Below are positions 21,565 to 30,060 of a DNA stretch of 64,000 nucleotides, one piece after another (positions within the stretch are counted from its first letter, which is position 1; every line of letters starts with the position of its first letter). The notes below the pieces were generated by a model. That model saw nothing but the letters and a program-made list of their open reading frames with translations. It was not told where the DNA came from and searched no databases. Origin of the DNA: Paracoccus denitrificans (GTDB lineage Bacteria > Pseudomonadota > Alphaproteobacteria > Rhodobacterales > Rhodobacteraceae); assembly GCF_900100045.1 (NCBI RefSeq), contig NZ_FNEA01000007.1, forward strand, positions 62,001 through 126,000, written 5' to 3'. Position numbers and translations under genes: made by a program.

Positions 21565-21742
21565 CTGCACCGGCAGGTCTCCCGGCTTGCGGATTCGGGC
21601 CTGGGCCCACGGCCGCCCCGCCTTCCCGGCTTTCGCCAGTGGCAGAGGGGCGACCTTTCCGGTCACGGTCGCGGGGGCGGCTGCTTTCAGGCGGTTGCCT
21701 GTCGCATTCCCTCTTAGCCTGTCATAGGACAGGAACCAGCGC
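21565..21742 (-). promoter_or_regulatory. Cobalamin riboswitch upstream of the cob operon
   Basis: Read on the minus strand it shows the conserved order of the B12 aptamer: GGGAAUGCGA (21702-21711), CAGCCGCCCCCGCGACCG (21666-21683), the B12 box GCCACUGGC (21635-21643) and the closing AGCCGGGAGACCUGCCG (21571-21587). The DUF1636 start is about 90 bases downstream, so it should repress the DUF1636-cobW-cobN-cobG run when adenosylcobalamin is plentiful. Confidence 0.93.
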
Positions 21743-21792
21743 CCCATGTCTGTGCGCGCCCGGTCCCGACTTGTCAAGCGAAGGAGTGCCCG

Positions 21793-22404
21793 ATGCAGAC
21801 CGACGACAATACCCGCCACGCCGAGAAGATGGCCCGGATCAAGGCCGCCCGCGACAGGATGATGCAGGAAAAGCAGGGCGAAAAGGGCCTGGTCATCGTC
21901 CATACCGGCAAGGGCAAGGGCAAGTCCTCGTCGGGCTTCGGCATGATCCTGCGCTGCATCGCCCATGGCATGCCCTGCGCGGTGGTCCAGTTCATCAAGG
22001 GCGCGTGGGATACCGGCGAGCGGCGGTTGCTGACCACGCATTTCGGCGAGCTGTGCCAGTTTCATGCCATGGGCGAGGGCTTTACATGGGAAACCCAGGA
22101 CCGCGAGCGCGACATCGCCGCCGCCCGCGCCGGCTGGGAAAAGGCCAAGGAGTTGATCCGCGATCCCTCGATCCGCATGGTGCTGCTGGACGAGATCAAC
22201 ATCGCACTGCGCTATGACTACCTGGACCTAGACGAGGTGCTGGCCTTCCTGCGCGACGAAAAGCCGCCGATGACCCATGTCGTGCTGACCGGGCGCAACG
22301 CCAAGCCGGAACTTATCGCGCTGGCCGATCTTGTGACCGAGATGGAGCAGGTCAAGCACCCGTTCCGCGACGGGATCAAGGCCCAGCCGGGCGTGGAGTT
22401 CTAG
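21793..22404 (+). CDS. cobO: Cob(I)yrinic acid a,c-diamide adenosyltransferase
   Basis: The CobA/BtuR/CobO-type corrinoid adenosyltransferase (203 aa), adding the 5'-deoxyadenosyl ligand to cobyrinic acid a,c-diamide during de novo synthesis. The P-loop GKGKGKSSSGFG is at about residues 40-51, and the family motif LLDEINIALRYDYLD at about 134-148. AAGGAG precedes the ATG at good spacing. It is divergent from the riboswitch-controlled operon and followed after 4 bases by a DUF1801 gene. Confidence 0.96.
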   Translation: MQTDDNTRHAEKMARIKAARDRMMQEKQGEKGLVIVHTGKGKGKSSSGFGMILRCIAHGMPCAVVQFIKGAWDTGERRLLTTHFGELCQFHAMGEGFTWETQDRERDIAAARAGWEKAKELIRDPSIRMVLLDEINIALRYDYLDLDEVLAFLRDEKPPMTHVVLTGRNAKPELIALADLVTEMEQVKHPFRDGIKAQPGVEF

Positions 22405-22408
22405 GAGC

Positions 22409-22825
22409 ATGGAGAAATCGCCGGACAAGCCGAAGCTGCTTTCGGGCGGCAATCCGCAGATCCCCAAGGGCTATGGCGAGGCGCCGGTCCGCGCCTATAT
22501 CGCCGCCATGCCGGGCTGGAAGCAGGGGATCGGCCGGAAACTGGACGAGATCATCACCCGCGCCGTGCCGGGGGTGAAGAAGGCGGTGAAATGGAACTCG
22601 CCCCTTTACGGGGTCGAGGAGGGGCACTGGTTCCTCAGCTTCCATTGCATGACGAAATACATCAAGGTCGGCTTCTTTCGCGGCACGCAGCTTGAACCGA
22701 TGCCGCCGGTCGCCTCGAAGCAGCCGGATGTGCGCTATCTGCATATCCCCGAGGGACCGTTCGACGAGAAACAATTCGCCGACTGGGTCAGGCAGGCCAG
22801 CCGCCTGCCGGGCGAGAAGATGTAG
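22409..22825 (+). CDS. DUF1801 domain protein
   Basis: A 138 aa cytoplasmic protein of the DUF1801/YdhG-like family. Typical stretches are VRAYIAAMPGWKQGIGRKLD, KWNSPLYGVEEGHWFLSFH and KYIKVGFFRG. The function of this family is unknown. It starts 4 bases after cobO, so it is probably co-transcribed, which may be coincidental. Its stop codon faces the bluB stop codon three bases away. Confidence 0.8.
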   Translation: MEKSPDKPKLLSGGNPQIPKGYGEAPVRAYIAAMPGWKQGIGRKLDEIITRAVPGVKKAVKWNSPLYGVEEGHWFLSFHCMTKYIKVGFFRGTQLEPMPPVASKQPDVRYLHIPEGPFDEKQFADWVRQASRLPGEKM

Positions 22826-22828
22826 CGC

Positions 22829-23452
22829 TCAGCGCCGCTGCCAGTCCCGCGCGATGTTTTCCTGCCAGCCGGTGCGGTGCAGCAGCGGCGTGTCGTCGGC
22901 GAACTCGGGCCAGCCGAGGCAGATGAGTGCCGAGAATTCCCAGTCCTGCGGCGCTTGCAGCAGCGCCGTGATCCGCGCGGGGTCGAGGATCGAGATCATG
23001 CCAAGGCCCAGGTTGCGCACCCGCGCCGCCAGCCACAGCGCATGGATCGCCATGGCCGTCGACTGCCGCAGGGTCTGCGGCATGGTGGCGCGGCCCAGGC
23101 CGTGGCCCTCGGACGGGTCGATCCGGGTAAAGACGGCCAGCCAGACAGGTGCATGGTCCAGGCCGGCGAGCTTCAGCGCATCGTATTCCTGCCGCTGCCG
23201 GCCCTGATAGCGGCCTGCGGCCTGGGCATTGCAGCGCAGGAAATCGGCGCGGATCTCGGCCCGCAGGGCCGGACTTTCGACCCGGATCACCTGCCAGGGC
23301 CGGGCATTGCCGACCGAGGGCGACAGTTCCATCGCCGCGTGCAATTCGTCCAGCAGCGGCTCGGGGACCGGGTCGTCGCGGAAATGCCGCACGTCGCGGC
23401 GCCATCGCAGGATGCGCTCCAGTGCGGCTCGGTCCTCAGCACCGAACTCCAT
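22829..23452 (-). CDS. bluB: 5,6-dimethylbenzimidazole synthase
   Basis: A flavin-destroying enzyme of the nitroreductase fold (207 aa) that cannibalises FMNH2 with O2 to make 5,6-dimethylbenzimidazole, the lower ligand of B12. It contains ILRWRRDVRHFRDDPVP (about 14-30), MELSPSVGNARPWQVIRV (about 42-59) and LGLGMISILDP. The ATG at 23452 overlaps the upstream stop (TGATG). A GTG one codon earlier is possible. It belongs to the operon under the second B12 riboswitch. Confidence 0.93.
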   Translation of the reverse strand: MEFGAEDRAALERILRWRRDVRHFRDDPVPEPLLDELHAAMELSPSVGNARPWQVIRVESPALRAEIRADFLRCNAQAAGRYQGRQRQEYDALKLAGLDHAPVWLAVFTRIDPSEGHGLGRATMPQTLRQSTAMAIHALWLAARVRNLGLGMISILDPARITALLQAPQDWEFSALICLGWPEFADDTPLLHRTGWQENIARDWQRR

Positions 23453-23985
23453 CACGGCGCCGCGCAGATGGCGCTGTCGGGCAGGCCCTCGGCCCCGGCG
23501 CGGATGCCGATGGGGCGGTCGGGCACGGTCAGCTCGACGGCGAGCGGCCGGCCGGCGACGGTTAGCGGGCGGTGGTCGTTCGAGTTCAATTCGACCCGCA
23601 GCCGGTCGCCGGGCGCGAGCATGTCGAGGTGATGGGCCGGGCCGTAAAGCCGGGCGATCTTTGTGCCGTTGCGATAGAGATGCGCATGGCCCTCGCCGCT
23701 GCGATCGGCCAGCCCGGCATGTTCGGGGGCAAAGCAGAAGCCCTGCGCCTCGACGAACAGGTTCCAGCCTGCGGTGCTGTCGGGCTCCAGCCGGGCCGAG
23801 GCGGTGGCGCTGCCGGCGGGCAGGTCGATGGGAGGGCCGTGGTCATGCGCCGCGGCCTGCACGCCATGGCCATGCGCGCCATGATCGTGGCCGTCCAGCG
23901 TGATGCCGTTGGCGGCGGCGATGACAAAGCCCATGCCACCGCCGAAGATCAGGCCGATCAGCAGCATCGGGATCGAGCGATCCAT
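23452..23985 (-). CDS. Histidine-rich membrane-anchored protein, unknown
   Basis: A 177 aa protein with one N-terminal hydrophobic segment (about residues 5-25), followed at once by a histidine cluster (DGHDHGAHGHGVQAAAHDHG, about 30-49) and then a 120-residue domain rich in beta-strand patterns, including FCFAPEHAG and GEGHAHLYRNG. The topology suggests a periplasmic, membrane-tethered metal-binding protein. I do not recognise the family. It lies between cbtA and bluB, overlapping the bluB start, so a cobalt-capture role is a reasonable inference. The ATG at 23985 is preceded by GGGAAAAG; an ATG at 24003 has no site. Confidence 0.7.
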   Translation of the reverse strand: MDRSIPMLLIGLIFGGGMGFVIAAANGITLDGHDHGAHGHGVQAAAHDHGPPIDLPAGSATASARLEPDSTAGWNLFVEAQGFCFAPEHAGLADRSGEGHAHLYRNGTKIARLYGPAHHLDMLAPGDRLRVELNSNDHRPLTVAGRPLAVELTVPDRPIGIRAGAEGLPDSAICAAP

Positions 23986-24008
23986 GTCTTTTCCCCGTTT
24001 CATGGAAA

Positions 24009-24035
24009 GGCCGGGCGCGGAATGCACGCCCGGCC
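24009..24035 (-). terminator. Terminator-like stem between cbtA and His-rich gene
   Basis: A perfect 9-base GC stem (GGCCGGGCG / CGCCCGGCC) with a 9-base loop, followed on the minus strand by TTTCC. It could end or attenuate the cbtBA transcript before the histidine-rich protein and bluB. The U-tract is short. Confidence 0.55.
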
Positions 24036-24054
24036 GTAAGGGTTTCGGCCCGGA

Positions 24055-24753
24055 TCAGGCGGCTTGCGGAACCGGCGCGCTTTGGCTTTCGCGCTGCCAG
24101 AACCAGCCGGCCAGCAGGCCCAGAAGCACCCAGGCCATGGCGCCGGCACCCAGCGCGCGGCCGGCGAACTCGGCCGAAAGCTCGGGCGGGACCGGGCCGG
24201 CATAGCTGTCGGGCTGTGGTGCGCCGATCACATGCGGCGCCAGGAGCAGCACGACCGCCACGCCCCAGGCCGCCCAGCCCTTGCCAAAGGCGATCAGCCA
24301 CAGCGCAAGCCCGGTGGCCAGCGCCGTGCCCAGCCACCAGATGGCGCGGACCTGCACATCGGCGGCGGCGACGCCCGGCACCTCGGGGGCAAGACCGAAG
24401 GCGGGGGCAAGCTGCATGGTCAGGTAGCCGGCAAGCCCCCAAAGCAACCCCTGCCGCGCGGTGACCGCATTGCCCTGCGATTCGGAAACCGCCATCAGCG
24501 CCACCAGCATCAGCCCGTAGCCGGCATAGACCATCATGGTGAACAGGACCGAAAGCATGTTGCGGGTCCATTCGAACGGCCCCGGATCCTGATGCGCGCT
24601 GACGGTTTCGGCACCGAAATGCGCCAGTTGGCCGGATTCGTACAGCTCGGCATGCAGCAGCACGGGCTGCACGAACCAAAGCTGCAACAGGGCGGCAATC
24701 AGCCCCGTTACAGCGCCAGCGATCAATCCGCTGGTCAGAATGCGCGAGAACAT
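24055..24753 (-). CDS. cbtA: Predicted cobalt transporter subunit CbtA
   Basis: A 232 aa polytopic membrane protein with five or six hydrophobic segments, matching CbtA, a predicted cobalt transporter found under B12 riboswitches. Conserved features include MFSRILTSGLIAGAVTGL at the start, VQPVLLHAELYESG (about 27-40) and TMQLAPAFGLAPEVPGV in the middle. The ATG at 24753 lies one base after the cbtB stop. A longer frame reaching 24804 would lie inside cbtB. The substrate is inferred from riboswitch control and the family name; transport has not been shown by anything visible here. Confidence 0.9.
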   Translation of the reverse strand: MFSRILTSGLIAGAVTGLIAALLQLWFVQPVLLHAELYESGQLAHFGAETVSAHQDPGPFEWTRNMLSVLFTMMVYAGYGLMLVALMAVSESQGNAVTARQGLLWGLAGYLTMQLAPAFGLAPEVPGVAAADVQVRAIWWLGTALATGLALWLIAFGKGWAAWGVAVVLLLAPHVIGAPQPDSYAGPVPPELSAEFAGRALGAGAMAWVLLGLLAGWFWQRESQSAPVPQAA

Positions 24754-24754
24754 G

Positions 24755-24931
24755 TCAGTGGCAGGGGAAGCCGGTCGCGTGACGCACGTCATGGGCGGCG
24801 TCATGCAGGGTCTCGGCCTGCACCAGCCCGGACATGAAGATCAGCCCGAAGCCGATGGCGAATGCGGCCACGGCAGGAAACAGCACCGAGGCGCGGCTGG
24901 CGCCGGCGGCGGTCATGGGTTTTGCGGTCAT
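24755..24931 (-). CDS. cbtB: Predicted cobalt transporter subunit CbtB
   Basis: A 58 aa protein with one membrane helix (about residues 17-38) and a short C-terminal tail carrying four histidines and one cysteine (LHDAAHDVRHATGFPCH), the hallmark of CbtB and a plausible metal-entry site. AAAGGAAAGG precedes the ATG at 24931. It is the first gene after the second B12 riboswitch and is nearly fused to cbtA. Confidence 0.9.
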   Translation of the reverse strand: MTAKPMTAAGASRASVLFPAVAAFAIGFGLIFMSGLVQAETLHDAAHDVRHATGFPCH

Positions 24932-24949
24932 CTGCGACCCTTTCCTTTG

Positions 24950-25162
24950 GTCGTCCAACCCGACGACATTGCGGTTTCACGCATCGGCAGGTCTCCTGGC
25001 TCGCGGGTCACGGCTGACGCCCGCCTTCCCGGCCGGATGGCCAGTGGCACGATGGGCGTCCGCTCTCCGCCTACAGTCGCGGGGGCGGCTGCGGATTTGG
25101 TCCCCAAGACGCCGGAGACGGCACCGCATTCCCTTTTGGCCCCGAAAGGGGCACCGATACAC
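24950..25162 (-). promoter_or_regulatory. Cobalamin riboswitch upstream of cbtBA, with hairpin
   Basis: Minus-strand RNA with all B12 aptamer signatures: UAUCGGUGCC at the 5' side, AAAAGGGAAUGCGGUGCCG, CAGCCGCCCCCGCGACUGUA, the box GCCACUGGCC, and closing CAGGAGACCUGCCGAUG at 24981 onward. The 5' and 3' ends pair. A 6-bp hairpin (GTCGTC / GACGAC, 24950-24967) directly precedes the cbtB ribosome site and could form part of the expression platform. It predicts cobalt uptake repressed by B12. Confidence 0.95.
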
Positions 25163-25217
25163 GCATATGTTACCCGCGATGTCGTGCGGGCAGCAAGCGG
25201 AATCGGGGGGCGGAGAC

Positions 25218-26260
25218 CTAGGGGGCGGGCGGCCAGTCCAGGTCGACCCAGACCAGCCGATGCGCCGAAGCCGCCAGCGCTGCCTCGGCCAGCGGTCCGT
25301 CGGCCGGCCAGAGCACGCCCGAGCCCAGCACCTTCAGCCCCTTGGCCGGCAGGACGTAATCGACGCGCAGGTTGCCCGGCGGCTTGTCGTCCGGCCAGTC
25401 GCCGGTATCCAGCGCCGGATCGCCCTTGTGGCCGTCGTTGACGCCGCCCCTTGCCGCCGCGCCGCCGGGGCTGCGGGGCAGGGGGTCTGTGACATGCGCC
25501 ATGATCCGGGCCAGTGCCTCGGGCCGGCCCTCGCTGTCCATGGGATCGAGGTTCAGGTTGCCGGCCAGCACGAAGGGGCCGTCGGGCAGGTGATGCAGCC
25601 AGAAGGCCAGTTCGTCATGGTTGCGCCGGCCGTTCAGGTCCTCGGGCCCGTCGAAGACCGGCGGCGTCGCGGACATGCCCAGCAGATGCAGCGGCCGATC
25701 CGCGACCGTGATCACCGCGTCCCAATGCGCGGTCGAGGACAGGCGGCGGATCGCCACGACATCCTCGGGCAGTGGCGGCATCAGGTGGCCGGGCAGGTCG
25801 CGCCACAGGAAATCCGTGTGATCCGTCACCGGCCCGATGGGGTGGCGCGACAGGATCGCCATGCCGCCCTGGCCCGAGAATGTGCCGAAGCCCTGCGCAT
25901 CGTCGGCCGTGCCCAGCCGCCCGTCGGCGTTCAGGTCCAGCCCGGTCGCCATGCCGGAATTGGGCCGGGCGGCGAAACGGTGCGGATAGTCCAGCCCGGC
26001 CTCGGCCAGCCTTGCGGCAAAGGCGTCCAGCGCGCGACCCTCGTAATCCCAGTCGAATTTGGTCAGCAGCAGGATGTCGGGCCGGGTCTCGGCGACGACC
26101 CGGATCGCCGCCTCGATCTGCGCGTCCTTGCGGCCGAGGTCGCGCAACAAAAGCCCCGGCCCGTCGCGCGACAGGTCGGGGCTGTAGGTGGCGATCCGCA
26201 GGGGATCGGCATGGGCGGCAAGGCCAAGGGCGGCAAGCAGCGCCGCCCCGGCAAGCGCCC

Positions 26261-26270
<10 letters not shown>
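25218..26270 (-). CDS. Secreted endonuclease/exonuclease/phosphatase-fold protein
   Basis: A 350 aa protein with a signal peptide (about residues 1-21, ending GLAAHA) and the EEP fold pattern: [12 protein letters not shown] at the first strand, [33 protein letters not shown] (the usual GDFN becomes GNLN) and [10 protein letters not shown] near the end. Substrate unknown. The start appears to be TTG at 26270, within the last codons of leuD, giving a continuous signal peptide; no ATG or GTG is available nearby. It is probably translated from the leuD transcript. Confidence 0.75.
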
Positions 26271-26866
<596 letters not shown>

Positions 26867-26937
26867 GTCTTGATCCTCGCAGAATTGACTTGGGGCGCTT
26901 GCGCCCGTTAACCGAGACCCCAGCGGCGCCTTGCGCC

Positions 26938-27543
26938 ATGGCCATGCGGGTCTTGCTGATGCTTTTCGGGTTTTCGAGCTTCGCCGCCCTGCGCGCCTGC
27001 ATCGCGCGCGACTGGACGCCGCAGATCGGCGACCCCGAGATCACCGGCTGGCTGACGGTGCTCTCGTATCTTGTCTGCCTGTTCCTGGCGGTAAAGGTGC
27101 TGCACTGCCGTCCGGCCGGCGCGGCGCGCGGGCTGTGGCTGGCGATCGCCGGGCTGATGGCCTTTCTGGCGCTGAACAAGCAACTGGACCTGCAAACCGC
27201 GCTGATCGTCACCGGGCGCTGCATGGCCCGGGCGCAAGGCTGGTATGACAAGCGTCAGCTGGTGCAACTGGCCTTCATCGCCGGGATGGTGCTGGGCATG
27301 GTGATCGCGCTGTCCTGGACGACGAAGGCCCTGCGCGGGCACAGGCGCCGCAACGGCCTTGCCCTGCTGGGGCTGGTCGTGCTTTGCGGTTTCGTGCTGG
27401 TGCGCGCGGTGAGTTTTCATCATGTGGACAGGCTCATCAACGCCGAATTCGCGAACATCAAGTACAACTTCTGGTTCGAGAATGCCGGGCTGCTGCTGAT
27501 CGCGATCAACGCCTTGCTGCTGCTGCGGCGGCGGGGCCGCTGA
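26938..27543 (+). CDS. Six-helix membrane protein between leuC and leuD
   Basis: A 201 aa protein made mostly of six hydrophobic helices with short loops. Polar residues that may matter are LNKQLDLQ after helix 3 and SFHHVDRL after helix 5. I chose the ATG at 26938 ([12 protein letters not shown]); the ribosome site is weak. No domain is recognised, and proteins in this position can be mislabelled as isopropylmalate isomerase because of their neighbours. It runs opposite to leuC and leuD and converges on leuC. Confidence 0.7.
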   Translation: MAMRVLLMLFGFSSFAALRACIARDWTPQIGDPEITGWLTVLSYLVCLFLAVKVLHCRPAGAARGLWLAIAGLMAFLALNKQLDLQTALIVTGRCMARAQGWYDKRQLVQLAFIAGMVLGMVIALSWTTKALRGHRRRNGLALLGLVVLCGFVLVRAVSFHHVDRLINAEFANIKYNFWFENAGLLLIAINALLLLRRRGR

Positions 27544-27560
27544 GGACCCCGCCCCAAGCA

Positions 27561-28997
27561 TCAGACGGTTTCCGCCAGCAACTCGCGCACGTCGGTCAGG
27601 TGGCCCTTGATGCCCGCAGCCGCCGCCATCACCGGCGACATCAGATGCGTGCGGCCGCCACGGCCCATCCGCCCCTCGAAATTGCGGTTCGAGGTCGCGG
27701 CGCAGCGTTCGCCCGGTGCCAGCTGGTCGGGGTTCATGCCCAGGCACATCGAGCAGCCGGCCAGGCGCCATTCGAAGCCCGCGTCGATGAAGATATTGTC
27801 CAGACCCTCTTCCTCGGCCTGCATGCGCACGAGGCCCGAGCCGGGCACGACCATGCCGCGCACGCCCGGCGCCAGCTTGTGGCCCTTGAGGATCCCGGCA
27901 GCGGCGCGCAGGTCCTCGATCCGGCCGTTGGTGCAGGACCCGATGAAGACCGCGTCGATCCTGATCTCGTTCAGCGGCGTGCCGGGCTTCAGCCCCATGT
28001 AGTCCAGGCTGCGGCGCGCGGCCTCGACCTTGCCGCCCTCGAAATCCTCGGGGGCGGGAACCTTGCCGGTGATCGGCAGCACGTCCTCGGGCGAGGTGCC
28101 CCAGGTCACCACCGGGGCGATGTCCTCGCCGCGGATGGTGACGACCTTGTCCCAATGCGCGCCCTCGTCGCTGAACAGCGTCTTCCACCAGGCCTGCGCG
28201 GCCTCCCATGCGGCGCCCTTCGGGGCGTGGGGGCGGCCCTTGACGTATTCGAAGGTCTTTTCGTCGGGGGCGATCAGGCCGGCGCGGGCGCCGCCCTCGA
28301 TCGCCATGTTGCAGACGGTCATGCGGCCTTCCATCGACAGGTCGCGGATCGCCTCGCCGCAATATTCGATGACATAGCCGGTGCCGCCGGCGGTGCCGGT
28401 CGCGCCGATCACCGACAGGGTGATGTCCTTGGCGGTCACGCCCGGGCGCAGCTTGCCGGTGATCTCGACCTTCATGTTCCTGGACTTCTTCTGGATCAGC
28501 GTCTGGGTGGCCAGGACGTGTTCCACTTCCGAGGTGCCGATGCCGTGCGCCAATGCGCCGAAGGCGCCATGCGTCGCGGTATGGCTGTCGCCGCAAACCA
28601 CGGTCATGCCGGGCAGGGTCCAGCCCTGTTCGGGGCCGACGATATGCACTATGCCTTGGCGGATGTCCGACATCGGATAGTAGTTCAGCCCGAATTCACG
28701 GGCGTTCTTGTCCAGTTCGGCGACCTGGATGCGGCCCTCGGGGTTCTCGATGCCGTTCACGCGGTCGGGCGTGGTCGGCACGTTGTGGTCCGGCACCGCG
28801 ATGGTCTGGTCGGGACGGCGCACCTTGCGCCCGGCCATGCGCAGCCCCTCGAATGCCTGGGGCGAAGTCACCTCATGCACCAGGTGACGGTCGATATAGA
28901 GGATGCAGGTGCCGTCGTCGGAACGCTCGACCACATGGGCGTCGAAGATCTTGTCGTAGAGGGTGCGGGGCGCGCCCGCGTTCGTGTTGCCGGTCAT
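27561..28997 (-). CDS. leuC: 3-isopropylmalate dehydratase large subunit
   Basis: The Fe-S subunit of isopropylmalate isomerase (478 aa). Cluster ligands appear in [14 protein letters not shown] (about 349-362) and [11 protein letters not shown] (about 408-418), and the aconitase blocks [19 protein letters not shown] (about 131-149) and [13 protein letters not shown] are present. Its C-terminal end faces the membrane-protein gene with 17 bases between stops. The 295 bases upstream hold its promoter. Confidence 0.97.
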   Translation of the reverse strand: MTGNTNAGAPRTLYDKIFDAHVVERSDDGTCILYIDRHLVHEVTSPQAFEGLRMAGRKVRRPDQTIAVPDHNVPTTPDRVNGIENPEGRIQVAELDKNAREFGLNYYPMSDIRQGIVHIVGPEQGWTLPGMTVVCGDSHTATHGAFGALAHGIGTSEVEHVLATQTLIQKKSRNMKVEITGKLRPGVTAKDITLSVIGATGTAGGTGYVIEYCGEAIRDLSMEGRMTVCNMAIEGGARAGLIAPDEKTFEYVKGRPHAPKGAAWEAAQAWWKTLFSDEGAHWDKVVTIRGEDIAPVVTWGTSPEDVLPITGKVPAPEDFEGGKVEAARRSLDYMGLKPGTPLNEIRIDAVFIGSCTNGRIEDLRAAAGILKGHKLAPGVRGMVVPGSGLVRMQAEEEGLDNIFIDAGFEWRLAGCSMCLGMNPDQLAPGERCAATSNRNFEGRMGRGGRTHLMSPVMAAAAGIKGHLTDVRELLAETV

Positions 28998-29292
28998 GGC
29001 TGTCTCTTTTCTGGAAGACTAGCTGGGAAAGGGCGGAGGGGGCGCCGCAACATGCGGCAGGGCGCGCGCAGGCGCCCGCTCCCGTCAAAGTCGGGCGGTG
29101 ACGGACAGGCTTTCGCCGTAGAACCGGCCGGGCAGGCGGGCGCGGTCATGAATGTCGAAATAGACGAATCCTCGCATGCCAGCAGTAATAGGTCGATTTC
29201 ACGTCATATTCAATATCGTCACACGGCTCTGTTAATTCCAAGTTGAGAAATGGTCCCTATTTTCTGTGCAAGGGACAGGAAAGGGACCGATC
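28998..29292. other. Region upstream of leuC with possible 30-codon ORF
   Basis: The right half (29160-29270) is AT-rich and probably contains divergent promoters for leuC and the small plus-strand gene. A minus-strand ORF of 30 codons (29177 to 29085; starts MRGFVYFDIHDRARL) shows coding-like third-position GC but has no ribosome site and no run of leucine codons, so a classical leu attenuator peptide is unlikely. No terminator-like structure ahead of leuC was evident. Confidence 0.4.
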
Positions 29293-29526
29293 ATGCTGAT
29301 TCGCATCATCCTGCGGGCCATCCCGCTGATCTGCGTGGCCGTTTTCGCGCTGGCGGTGCATGTGGCCGACACGCCGCTCAAGCAGGCGCGGCAGATGGCG
29401 GGCGTCGAAAGCCGGCATCTGGCCTGGGCCGAGGGGCAGGTCAGATGCGCCGATCCCTGGGGAAATCTGCCGGTTTCCGCCTGTCCGGCGGGGGGTGCGG
29501 CCAGAAATCCGCTGCGCCTGCATTGA
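29293..29526 (+). CDS. Small membrane or secreted protein, unknown
   Basis: A 77 aa protein with an N-terminal hydrophobic segment (LIRIILRAIPLICVAVFALA, residues 2-21), then a polar region containing two cysteines (RCADPWGN and SACPAGG) that could form a disulfide outside the cytoplasm. AGGGACC precedes the ATG. Family not recognised. It lies upstream of rsfS on the same strand, but a promoter-like sequence begins at its stop codon. Confidence 0.6.
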   Translation: MLIRIILRAIPLICVAVFALAVHVADTPLKQARQMAGVESRHLAWAEGQVRCADPWGNLPVSACPAGGAARNPLRLH

Positions 29527-29550
29527 GCGGGCGCGATTCCGTGCTACATT
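29523..29550 (+). promoter_or_regulatory. Candidate sigma70-type promoter for rsfS-rlmH
   Basis: TTGAGC at 29523 and TACATT at 29545, 16 bases apart, about 50 bases ahead of the rsfS ribosome site. Fits a housekeeping promoter; inferred from sequence only. Confidence 0.35.
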
Positions 29551-29601
29551 GATAAGGCCCCTGCGCCGGGGGAGATCGGCGTGATGACCGGAGGATGAAC
29601 C

Positions 29602-30057
29602 CTGTCCAATACCGTCTCGCCGGCCTCTGCGCCGGCTGCGACCACCGCGGAATCCGGGCTGACGAGCGATCAGCTACTGGACCGCATTCTTGCCTCTCTT
29701 GACGACGACAAGGCCGAAGATGTCGTGACCATCGACCTGCGCGGCCGCTCGGCCATGGCCGATCACATGGTGATCGCCTCGGGCCGGAACGCGCGCCAGG
29801 TGGCCTCGATCGCCGAAAAGCTGGTCGAGCGCCTGAAGGAGCAGACCGGCCGCTCGGCCCGGATCGAGGGCAAGGAAACCGGCGATTGGGTGCTGATCGA
29901 CACCGACGACGTGATCGTCCATGTCTTCCGCCCCGAGGTCCGCGAGTTCTATCAGCTGGAAAAGATGTGGATGCCCGCCGACGCGCTGCGTTCTGCCGCG
30001 CTTGACCGGCTGCGCGCCGAACATGCGGCCGACCAGCCCGGCTCGCCCCGCAACTGA
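29602..30057 (+). CDS. rsfS: Ribosomal silencing factor, apparent CTG start
   Basis: RsfS (Iojap) binds ribosomal protein uL14 and blocks subunit joining when nutrients are scarce. Visible landmarks are DDDKAEDVVTIDLRGRSAMA, VIASGRNARQVASIAEKLVE, GDWVLIDTDDVIVHVF and YQLEKMW. The conserved N-terminal helix (LLDRILASLDDDK) lies upstream of the first GTG (29725), yet this frame has no ATG, GTG or TTG between its in-frame stop at 29596 and 29725. A CTG at 29602 sits 7 bases after a perfect GGAGG, giving 151 aa. An ATG at 29595 is out of frame. Confidence 0.85.
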   Translation: MSNTVSPASAPAATTAESGLTSDQLLDRILASLDDDKAEDVVTIDLRGRSAMADHMVIASGRNARQVASIAEKLVERLKEQTGRSARIEGKETGDWVLIDTDDVIVHVFRPEVREFYQLEKMWMPADALRSAALDRLRAEHAADQPGSPRN

Positions 30058-30060
30058 TCC

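Noticed and set aside
26893..26906. GGGCGC-TT-GCGCCC as a hairpin near leuD
   Set aside because: A two-base loop cannot form a stable RNA hairpin and there is no U-tract; it is a near-palindrome of uncertain meaning.
29595..29703. ATG at 29595 as the start of rsfS
   Set aside because: It opens a different frame that ends after about 35 codons and gives a peptide unrelated to RsfS.
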